In this document: piece after piece, positions 5,853-12,614 of the stretch
Layout of the letters: each line of letters begins with the position of its first letter
Numbering within the stretch: position 1 is the first letter of the stretch
Source: Streptomyces chattanoogensis
Lineage (GTDB): Bacteria > Actinomycetota > Actinomycetes > Streptomycetales > Streptomycetaceae
Assembly (NCBI RefSeq): GCF_001294335.1
Contig: NZ_LGKG01000178.1
Span: forward strand, 1 to 28,826
Length of the DNA: 28,826 nucleotides
Direction of reading: 5' to 3'
The notes under the pieces: model-generated
Told to the model about the DNA's origin: nothing
Database searches by the model: none
The model's input: the letters and a program-made list of their open reading frames with translations, nothing else
Translations under genes and position numbers: made by a program

Positions 5853-8395
5853 TACGGCGCGACGTGCTGGACCGGCTGCCCGTACGGAGCGCTCTGCCCG
5901 CGCTGCGGGAGGCCCTCGACGGGGCCGGTACGGCCGTGCTCTGCGCGCCGCCGGGCACCGGCAAGACGACGCTGGTGCCGCTGGATCTCGCGGGGCTGAC
6001 AGGACCATCGGACACCACGCCGGCGCGGCGGGTGCTGGTCGCCGAGCCGCGGCGGATCGCGGCCCGTGCGGCGGCGCGGCGGATGGCCTGGCTGCTGGGG
6101 GAACGGGTCGGCGAACAGGTGGGTTTCACGGTGCGCGGGGAGCGCCGGGCGGGGCCCCGTACGGCCGTCGAGGTGGTGACCACCGGGGTCCTGCTGCAGC
6201 GGCTGCAGCGGGATCCGGAGCTGGCCGGGGTGGATGTGGTGGTGCTCGACGAGTGCCATGAGCGCCATCTGGACGCCGACACCTGCGCGGCCTTCCTGCT
6301 GGACGTACGGGAGACGCTGCGGCCGGAGCTGCGGCTGGTGGCGGCGTCGGCGACGACGGACGCGGAGGGCTGGGCGCGTCTTCTGGGCAGCCCCCGGGCG
6401 CCGGTGGTCGAGGCGGCGGGGGTGTCGCACCCGGTGGAGGTGGTGTGGGCGCCGCCGGAGCGGCCGGTGCGGCCGCCGCACGGGATGCGGGTGGATCCGG
6501 CGCAGCTGGCGCATGTGGCGGCCGTGGTGGGGCGGGCGCTGCGGGAGCAGTCCGGCGATGTGCTGTGTTTCCTGCCGGGTGTCGGGGAGATCGGGCGGGT
6601 TGCGGGGCAGCTGGCCGGCATGGCCGACGGGGCCGTCGAGGTGCTGCAGGTGCACGGGCGGGCGCCGGCGGAGGTGCAGGACGCGGTGCTCGCGGGGAGC
6701 GGGGAAGGCGTCCGGCGGGTCGTGCTGGCGACCTCCGTGGCGGAGTCGAGTCTGACCGTGCCCGGGGTGCGGGTGGTGGTCGACAGCGGGCTGGCGCGGG
6801 TGCCGCGGACGGATCATGCGCGGGGGCTGAGCGCGCTGGCGACCGTACGGGCCTCGCAGGCGGCGGCGCGGCAGCGGGCCGGGCGGGCCGGGCGCGAGGC
6901 CCCGGGGACGGTCTATCGCTGCTGGTCGGAAGGGGAGGACGGGCGGCTGCCGCGGTTCCCGGATCCGGAGATCAAGGTGGCCGATCTGACGGCGTTCGCC
7001 CTGCAGGCGGCGTGCTGGGGCGATCCTCAGGCGGCCGGGCTGGCCCTGCTGGACGCGCCGCCGGCCGGTGCGCTGGCGGCGGCGCGGGAGGTGCTGGCGG
7101 CGGTCGGCGCGGTGGACGCGGACGGCCGGGCGACGGACCGCGGCGTACGGATGGCGCGGCTGGGGCTGCATCCGCGGCTGGGCCGGGCGCTGCTGGACGG
7201 CGCGCGGGAGGTCGGTGTCCGGCGGGCCGCGGAGGTGGTGGCGCTGCTGAGCGAGGAGCCGCCGCGGGCGTACGGGGACGATCTGGCGGCGGCGTGGCGT
7301 ACGGCGCGCCGGGGCGGCGATGCGTACGCGGCCAGGTGGCGGCAGGAGGCGCGGCGGCTCGAGGCGGCGGCCAAGGGGGCGTCGGGGGACGAGGGCTCGG
7401 GCGGCACGGGGGACGATGCGGTGGCGGGGCTGGTCGCCGCGCTGGCGTTCCCGGAGCGGGTGGCGCGGGCCAGAGGGGCGGGCGGGTTTCTGATGGCGTC
7501 GGGGACCGGGGCCGCGCTGGGCGCGGAAGGGTCGGCGCTGCGGGATGCGTCCTGGCTCGCCGTCGCGGTGGCGGACCGTCCGGTGGCCTCGGCGTCCGCC
7601 CGGGTGCGGCTGGCGGCCGTGATCGACGAGGCGACGGCGTGTGCCGCGGCGCGGGCGCTGTTCTCCTCGGGCGAGGAGGTGTGCTGGTCGGAGGGGGATG
7701 TGGTGGCCCGGAGCGTGACCCGGCTGGGGGCGATCGAGCTGACCGCCCGGCCGCTGGCGGCGCCCGATGCCGGGCTGCTGCGGGAGGCGGTGGTGTCGGG
7801 GCTGCGCCAGGAGGGGCCGGGGCTGCTGCGGTGGTCGGCGGGTGGGGAGTCGGTGCGGCAGCGGATGGCGTTTCTGCACCGTGCGGTGGGCGCGCCGTGG
7901 CCGGATGTGTCGGACGCGGCGCTGCTGGAGCACGCCGAGGAGTGGCTGGGGGTGGAGCTGGACCGGGCGCGGCGGCGGGCCGATCTGGAGCGTGTCGACG
8001 CGGGGCAGGCGCTGGCCCGGCTGCTGCCGTGGGCGTCCGGCGATGCGGCGCGGTTCGACGAGCTGGCACCGGAACGTATCGAGGTGCCCAGCGGTTCGCG
8101 GATACGGCTCGATTACGGCGGTGAACAGCCGGTGCTCGCCGTCAAGCTGCAGGAGCTGTTCGGCTGGCAGGCCTCGCCCCGGGTGGCCGGCGGGCGGGTG
8201 CCCGTACTCGTCCATCTGCTGTCGCCCGCCGGGCGTCCGGCCGCGGTCACGGCGGATCTCGCCTCCTTCTGGCGGGACGGATACCGCTCCGTGCGGGCGG
8301 AGCTGCGCGGCCGCTATCCCAGGCATCCCTGGCCCGAGGATCCTTCGGCGGCCGAGCCGACGCGGCACACGTCGGCGCGGCTCAGGCGGGGCTGA
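5849..8395 (+). CDS. hrpB: ATP-dependent DEAH-box helicase HrpB
   Basis: A superfamily 2 DEAH/RHA helicase of 848 residues, close to the usual HrpB length. Walker A PPGTGKTT is at 34-41, the Walker B box is DECH at 134-137, motif III SAT is near 167, and motif VI QRAGRAGR is at 342-349, followed by the ratchet/HA2 region. The C-terminal HrpB domain ends with the typical RYPRHPWPEDP segment. HrpB is an RNA helicase homologue whose bacterial function is poorly defined, so RNA unwinding here is known for the superfamily rather than shown for this protein. The start is the GTG at 5849, overlapping the methyltransferase stop by 4 bp; the frame is open further upstream, but that part is antisense-like composition inside the methyltransferase. 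Its 3' end overlaps the convergent DUF3068 gene by 14 bp. Confidence 0.93.
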   Translation: MIRRDVLDRLPVRSALPALREALDGAGTAVLCAPPGTGKTTLVPLDLAGLTGPSDTTPARRVLVAEPRRIAARAAARRMAWLLGERVGEQVGFTVRGERRAGPRTAVEVVTTGVLLQRLQRDPELAGVDVVVLDECHERHLDADTCAAFLLDVRETLRPELRLVAASATTDAEGWARLLGSPRAPVVEAAGVSHPVEVVWAPPERPVRPPHGMRVDPAQLAHVAAVVGRALREQSGDVLCFLPGVGEIGRVAGQLAGMADGAVEVLQVHGRAPAEVQDAVLAGSGEGVRRVVLATSVAESSLTVPGVRVVVDSGLARVPRTDHARGLSALATVRASQAAARQRAGRAGREAPGTVYRCWSEGEDGRLPRFPDPEIKVADLTAFALQAACWGDPQAAGLALLDAPPAGALAAAREVLAAVGAVDADGRATDRGVRMARLGLHPRLGRALLDGAREVGVRRAAEVVALLSEEPPRAYGDDLAAAWRTARRGGDAYAARWRQEARRLEAAAKGASGDEGSGGTGDDAVAGLVAALAFPERVARARGAGGFLMASGTGAALGAEGSALRDASWLAVAVADRPVASASARVRLAAVIDEATACAAARALFSSGEEVCWSEGDVVARSVTRLGAIELTARPLAAPDAGLLREAVVSGLRQEGPGLLRWSAGGESVRQRMAFLHRAVGAPWPDVSDAALLEHAEEWLGVELDRARRRADLERVDAGQALARLLPWASGDAARFDELAPERIEVPSGSRIRLDYGGEQPVLAVKLQELFGWQASPRVAGGRVPVLVHLLSPAGRPAAVTADLASFWRDGYRSVRAELRGRYPRHPWPEDPSAAEPTRHTSARLRRG

Positions 8396-9368
8396 GGGCG
8401 GGCTCCGGGTCCGGGCCGGGGGCCGCGGGGCGGCGGCCGCGTGCCTCGAGGTGCAGGCTCAGCACGAGCAGGGCCGCGCCGAGGGCCAGGAAGCCCCAGG
8501 GCAGATAGCTGGTCAGCAGCAGGACGAGGGTGCGCTGGGACGTGACCAGGGCGACGGTGGAGCGGACGTAGTCGTCGCGCATCTTCACATGCCCGGCGAA
8601 GGCGGTGACCTTGCCGCCGCCGGGCAGCAGATCGCCGCCGCGCAGCTCCTCCTTGTGGATCTCCTCGCCGTTGACGGGCGCTCCGGTGACCGGCTCCACC
8701 CAGAACATCCGCCGGGTGGAGTACCAGCGGGTGGTGCCCGTCTTCTCGACGGCCCGGGGGGTGATGCCCTTGACCGGCATCTTCTTGGGGAGCGGGACCC
8801 TGGTCCAGGGGATGGTCTGCTCGAAGTAGTAGACCTCCAGGCCGTGGAAGGTGCGGGTGCCCCGGTAGTGGATGGGGGCGGAGGAACGGGTCTGGGCGTC
8901 GAAGTAGGTGTAGTCGCGCTTCTCGGTGAGGAACGGCCACTTGTACTCGATGCCCTCGCGGCGCACCCGGTCGCCGTCGACGGACTCCCCGGTGGCGTGC
9001 ACGGGTTCCTGGGAGTGGGCGTCGAAGATGTAGCGCTCGGGGACCTGGGAGACCATCTTGCCGTCGGGTCCGGCCACGTAGGAGAGCGTGTCCCAGACGA
9101 CGACGTCGCGGCCGGCGGTCCGCTCGATCCGGTCGGAGGCGGCGACATCGCCCTTGAGGGTCTGCACGATGGTGACCTTGGGGACCTTCCTGGCCTTCAT
9201 CGTGCCGTAGTCGATCAGGGTGGCGGGTCTGGCCTCCAGGACCATGTCCTGGTACTGGCCCGGCGGGATCTTGGCCAGCCGGGGGAAGGCGTACCACCGC
9301 ATCAGGGGCGACAGGGCGGTGAAGAAGACGGCGAAGGCGAGCAGTACCAGGCTGGCTCTGCGGCGCAT
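8382..9368 (-). CDS. DUF3068 (PorA-family) membrane-anchored protein
   Basis: A 328-residue protein of the actinobacterial DUF3068 family, which automated annotation often labels 'porin PorA family'. It has an N-terminal hydrophobic helix (about residues 5-24, LVLLAFAVFFTALSPL) and a second helix near the C terminus (about 280-306, LVLLLTSYLPWGFLALGAA). Between them is a large, probably extracytoplasmic domain rich in beta strands and aromatic residues (YDYTYFDAQ-type segments, WPFLTEKRDYTYF). No enzymatic motif is seen, and its function is unknown. The ATG at 9368 is preceded by a GGGAGGG ribosome site. It follows the SPW_0924-like peptide gene by 58 bp in the same direction, suggesting a two-gene unit. 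The 3' end overlaps hrpB on the other strand. Confidence 0.88.
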   Translation of the reverse strand: MRRRASLVLLAFAVFFTALSPLMRWYAFPRLAKIPPGQYQDMVLEARPATLIDYGTMKARKVPKVTIVQTLKGDVAASDRIERTAGRDVVVWDTLSYVAGPDGKMVSQVPERYIFDAHSQEPVHATGESVDGDRVRREGIEYKWPFLTEKRDYTYFDAQTRSSAPIHYRGTRTFHGLEVYYFEQTIPWTRVPLPKKMPVKGITPRAVEKTGTTRWYSTRRMFWVEPVTGAPVNGEEIHKEELRGGDLLPGGGKVTAFAGHVKMRDDYVRSTVALVTSQRTLVLLLTSYLPWGFLALGAALLVLSLHLEARGRRPAAPGPDPEPALSPA

Positions 9369-9426
9369 GGCGGGGCGTCCCTCCCTCGGGGTGCCGGTCT
9401 CCGGTGCCTGTCCGGGGGTGCCCGGC

Positions 9427-9561
9427 TCAGGGGTGCCCGGGGACGGTGGTCAGCAGCGGCCTGGGGGACGTCGTGCCGCCGGGCGCGCCGGCCGCCGTGA
9501 CGGTGAGGACCAGGGCGAGCGCCGCGGCCAGTCCGGCGGCGGCTGCGGTCAGGGCGCGCAT
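9427..9561 (-). CDS. Small membrane/secreted peptide, SPW_0924-like
   Basis: A 44-residue ORF read directly from the bases. It has a start MRALTAAAAGLAAALALV, a hydrophobic core of about 20 residues, then GAPGGTTSPRPLL and an end TTVPGHP. The ribosome site GGGAGG lies 6 bases before the ATG. From memory this matches the Streptomyces SPW_0924 family of roughly 43-residue proteins with a conserved Pro-rich C terminus, found beside DUF3068. It may be a single-pass membrane peptide or an uncleaved or cleaved signal-like peptide; no function is known. It is too short for most gene finders, so it is easily missed. Confidence 0.75.
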   Translation of the reverse strand: MRALTAAAAGLAAALALVLTVTAAGAPGGTTSPRPLLTTVPGHP

Positions 9562-9585
9562 GGTCGGCCTCCCGGCGGGCTACTG

Positions 9586-9606
9586 GAGCTGATGCAGCGT
9601 CAGTTC
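9586..9606. promoter_or_regulatory. Palindrome upstream of the SPW_0924/DUF3068 genes
   Basis: A 9-3-9 imperfect inverted repeat (9586-9594 and 9598-9606), core CTGATG-CAG-CGTCAG. Seven of nine arm positions match. It begins 25 bp upstream of the peptide start codon, as expected for an operator. The regulator is unknown. Confidence 0.45.
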
Positions 9607-9660
9607 GGGGCACGGTAGCAACGGGTGGCCGAGATGAGAACACGTGGCACACGGCCGGAG

Positions 9661-9716
9661 CGCCCCCGGGCAGGGGGCGTCGCCGTCCGGCCCGGGACGG
9701 CGGGCCGGACGGCGAC
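9661..9716 (-). terminator. Tandem hairpins after the lytic transglycosylase
   Basis: A perfect 15-bp inverted repeat (9679-9693 with 9702-9716, 8-base loop) begins 11 bp beyond the transglycosylase stop. A second 7-bp hairpin follows (9661-9667 with 9673-9679). Together they make a double terminator that isolates the transglycosylase from the SPW_0924/DUF3068 pair. Confidence 0.8.
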
Positions 9717-9727
9717 GGGACGGGCGG

Positions 9728-11494
9728 TCAGGGGGCCTCGGGTGCGGTGACCGTCAGCTCGACGGTGAGGGAGGCGCCGTCGGCGGTCGTCAGCCGCAGC
9801 AGGAACGTCCCGGTGTGCGCATCGGTGCAGATCTTCGGGAGTTTCAGCAGGCCGTCGGCGTCCGTGGTGAGGACGGCGGTGCGCATCGGCCTGTCCTTGT
9901 CCGGGCCGGATGCCTTCCGGGAGGCCTCCGGGTCCTCGAAGTAGGGGCCCTTGTCGTTCTCCGCGGGCCGCTCCGGGTCGTCGGTGACCATGGTCGCGGT
10001 GACCGGCACGCCCGCCGCGGCCCGGCCCCGGTAGGTCGCCCTGACCTCGACCGCGTCGTCCGCGAAGGCCTGGCCCGCAACCGCCGTCGCTTCCTTGCCC
10101 GGGGTACGGGCGAGGCGGTCGGCCTTCGGCGCCGGCTCGGCCCTGACCGTGGCGGCGAAGCCGACGGCGGGCACGGTGCGGCCGACGGCGGCCGCCCGGA
10201 CCGTGAAGGCGCCGGGCCTGTCCCCCGCACGCAGCGTGGGGGCGGTGGCCAGGCCGTCCTTGCCGGTGGTGACGGTGACGGCGGTCGCGCCGCCGGGGAA
10301 GCGGGCGCCGCCGGCACGGGGGAGGGTGAAGCGGACGGGGGCGCCGGCGACCGGCTTTCCGGCCGCGTCCATGGCGCGGACCTCCGGCGGTACGGGGAAC
10401 ACGGCGCCCGCGGTGGCGGTCAGCTCCCGGTCGCCGATCCGGTCGAGCGCGGCGAGGGGGGCGGGGTCGGCGGGACGGTGCGGGGCCGGGACCGGGCGCG
10501 GAGCCGGGTGCGGGGCGGGCCTGTGGGTGCCGCCGGGGGTGCCGGTCCGGTCACCGGGGCGGGCCGGTTTCCGGGGCTTGCGGGGTGTGGCGTCGGGGTG
10601 CGCGGTGCGGTCCTGCGCGCTGCCGCCGCCGGTCCGGCCGTCCCCGGTCGCGCCCCGCCGCACCGGGAGCACGCCCTTGCCGTCCGGCACCTCGTGCGTC
10701 CCCTTGCCGTAGAACGCGTACCAGGACAGCACCGTGCGCAGATACGCCGTGGAGTCGTTGTAGCCGAGGACCGCGCGTTCGAGGTCGCCCCGTACGGACA
10801 GATCGTGGCCGCCGGCGCAGAGATAGCGGCCCGCGGCGAGCGCCGCGTCGAAGACGTTGCCGGGGTCCTTCCTGCCGTCGGCGTTGCCGTCGGCGCCCCA
10901 GCCGGTGCCCCGGGGGCCGCCGTGGGACCAGGTGGACGGGATGAACTGCATCGGGCCCACGGCGCGGTCGAGGGTGCGGTCGCCGTCCAGGAGGCCGTCG
11001 TCGGTGTCGGTGATGCGGGCGAAACCCCGGCCGTCGAGCCGTGGGCCGAGGATCGGGGCGAGGGTGGTGCCGGTGGCGTCGACCGCGCCGCCGCGTGCCT
11101 GGCCGGATTCGACCTTGCCGATCCCGGCGAGCAGTTGCCAGGGCAGCCGGCAGTCCGGGTCGTCGGCGTCGAGGCGCGCCGCGGCCTTCTTGTAGGCGGC
11201 GAGGACGGTGGCGGGGATGCCTGCCTCGGCGGGGCCGGTGGCGACGCTGCCGCCGCGGGGACGGTGCGGACTCCGGTGCGGGACGGGGCTGTTGAGGGGC
11301 GGGAGATCGGTGTAGTACCCGGCGCCGCCGTCGATGGGGGTGCCGGCGGGCGGCGGTCCCGCGGCCGGCTTGGCGTCGGCCGCGTCCGCCGCGCCGGACG
11401 GCGCCCGGGAAGCGGTCAGCGCGGCCAGTGCCAGCGCCGCCACGGCGGTGGACGCCGCTCCCCTGCGGAGCCGTCGCCCGAATGCGGCTGCCAT
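9728..11494 (-). CDS. Secreted lytic murein transglycosylase with C-terminal Ig-like domains
   Basis: A protein of 588 residues that should cut peptidoglycan glycan strands outside the cell. Residues 1-38 form a signal peptide (twin Arg pairs, a hydrophobic TAVAALALAALTA core, Ala-rich cleavage zone). The catalytic SLT/MltB-like domain spans about 85-270, with the probable catalytic Glu in KVESGQ (E129), GPMQFIPSTW at 180-189 and GYNDSTAYLRTVLSWY from 245. Next is a Pro/Arg-rich linker of about 80 residues, then two beta-rich repeats with AxxGxPVAGAPVRFTL and GVPVTATMV patterns that resemble Big-type bacterial Ig folds. The ATG at 11494 was chosen for its GGAGGGG ribosome site; an upstream in-frame start at 11530 would bury the signal peptide. 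It is monocistronic between a divergent promoter region and tandem terminators. Confidence 0.85.
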   Translation of the reverse strand: MAAAFGRRLRRGAASTAVAALALAALTASRAPSGAADAADAKPAAGPPPAGTPIDGGAGYYTDLPPLNSPVPHRSPHRPRGGSVATGPAEAGIPATVLAAYKKAAARLDADDPDCRLPWQLLAGIGKVESGQARGGAVDATGTTLAPILGPRLDGRGFARITDTDDGLLDGDRTLDRAVGPMQFIPSTWSHGGPRGTGWGADGNADGRKDPGNVFDAALAAGRYLCAGGHDLSVRGDLERAVLGYNDSTAYLRTVLSWYAFYGKGTHEVPDGKGVLPVRRGATGDGRTGGGSAQDRTAHPDATPRKPRKPARPGDRTGTPGGTHRPAPHPAPRPVPAPHRPADPAPLAALDRIGDRELTATAGAVFPVPPEVRAMDAAGKPVAGAPVRFTLPRAGGARFPGGATAVTVTTGKDGLATAPTLRAGDRPGAFTVRAAAVGRTVPAVGFAATVRAEPAPKADRLARTPGKEATAVAGQAFADDAVEVRATYRGRAAAGVPVTATMVTDDPERPAENDKGPYFEDPEASRKASGPDKDRPMRTAVLTTDADGLLKLPKICTDAHTGTFLLRLTTADGASLTVELTVTAPEAP

Positions 11495-11615
11495 ATGTGC
11501 CCGTCCCCTCCGCGTTGGCCTACCGCGCACACCACCCGGCGCACGCCCCCCGGCGCTTCAACTCCGGCGAGACTACGACAAGTCGGGCCGATCAGCTACC
11601 ACTCACATCGACCGA

Positions 11616-11621
11616 CATAAT
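11616..11621 (+). promoter_or_regulatory. Candidate -10 element for the DUF4184 gene
   Basis: CATAAT (five of six matches to TATAAT) lies 26 bp upstream of the DUF4184 ATG, in the AT-richest part of the divergent 11495-11647 region. No good -35 hexamer is seen at 16-18 bp spacing, so an extended or activator-dependent promoter is possible. Confidence 0.35.
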
Positions 11622-11647
11622 GATCCGAATCGTTCAAGGAGGCGTCC

Positions 11648-12586
11648 ATGCCGTTCACGCTCAGCCATGCCGCCGCGGTGCTCCCGGCGATCCGCCGGAC
11701 GGGCGCGGCGCGCGGACCGCTGATCGCCTCGGCGCTTGTCGCGGGGTCGTTCGCGCCGGATCTGACGTATTACGCGGACTCGGTGGTACCGGGGGCGATG
11801 GAGTTCGGCGAGGTGACGCATGGTCTGCCGGGCGTGCTGACGGTGGATGTCCTGCTGACCGCGGTGCTGGCCGGCGGCTGGCTGCTGGTGCGCGAACCGC
11901 TGCTGGCGCTGCTCCCCCGCGAATGGCAGGGCCGGGCCTGCGCGTTCGCCCGCGGCCGCCCCTGGCCACTGCGCGGCCCCCGCCAACTGGCGTCGCTGAC
12001 CGGCTGGTTCTATCTCTCGGCGGTGCTCGGCTGCGCGTCCCATGTCGTCTGGGACGCCTTCACCCACCCGGGCCGCTGGGGCACCCGGCTGGTTCCCGGG
12101 CTGAACCAGTGGGTCGGGGGTTTTCCGGTCGCCACGTACGTGCAGTACGGCACGTCGGCGCTCGCGCTCGCGGCCCTCGCCTGGTTCCTCCGGACGGCGC
12201 TGCGGGGCGGGCGCGCCGACGGTCCCCCGGCCGCCGTACCCGCCCTGACCGTCCGGCTGCGGCTGCTGCTGACCGCCCCGCTCGCCCTGTGCGTCCTGGC
12301 CGGCGCCGCCGACCGCACCCTGCGCGCGTACGCCGTCTACGACGACACCGCCACCTGGTTCGACTACATCCCGTCCGCCCTCTTCGGCGCGGGCGCCGGT
12401 CTCGCCGCCGGGCTGCCGGTGTACGCCGTGGCCGTGCGCCTGCTGCACCGCCGGATGCGCCGGGGGTACGGCGCGGACGACGGCGCCCGCACCCCCGCGA
12501 ACGGCGGCGGGGCGCCGGGGACGGCCGGCGCCCCCACGCCCGTACCGACGGCCGGGCGGGCACCGGGGCCGGCGCCCCGGCCCTGA
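11648..12586 (+). CDS. DUF4184 family integral membrane protein
   Basis: A 312-residue multi-pass membrane protein. The start MPFTLSHAAAVLPAIRR is the family hallmark, with a His in the first helix, followed by the SFAPDLTYY acidic/aromatic motif. About six hydrophobic segments follow, for example LTVDVLLTAVLAGGWLLV, LTGWFYLSAVLGCASHVVWDAF with a conserved HxxWDxFTHPG element, and LLLTAPLALCVLAGA. The conserved His and Asp residues recall the DUF4184/YdjM group of putative membrane-bound metal hydrolases, but activity is not established. The C-terminal 40 residues are a disordered Gly/Ala/Pro/Thr tail. The ribosome site AAGGAGG (11636-11642) is one of the strongest in the window, 5 bp before the ATG. 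The gene is divergent from the transglycosylase and convergent with polA. Confidence 0.88.
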   Translation: MPFTLSHAAAVLPAIRRTGAARGPLIASALVAGSFAPDLTYYADSVVPGAMEFGEVTHGLPGVLTVDVLLTAVLAGGWLLVREPLLALLPREWQGRACAFARGRPWPLRGPRQLASLTGWFYLSAVLGCASHVVWDAFTHPGRWGTRLVPGLNQWVGGFPVATYVQYGTSALALAALAWFLRTALRGGRADGPPAAVPALTVRLRLLLTAPLALCVLAGAADRTLRAYAVYDDTATWFDYIPSALFGAGAGLAAGLPVYAVAVRLLHRRMRRGYGADDGARTPANGGGAPGTAGAPTPVPTAGRAPGPAPRP

Positions 12587-12599
12587 CCCATCGGGCCGG
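12577..12599. terminator. Hairpin between convergent DUF4184 and polA
   Basis: A 7-bp perfect inverted repeat (12577-12583 with 12593-12599) overlapping the DUF4184 stop codon, 16 bp from the polA stop. It could serve both strands. It is short and without T runs, so only a candidate. Confidence 0.35.
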
Positions 12600-12614
12600 C
12601 ACTGGGCACCGGTG

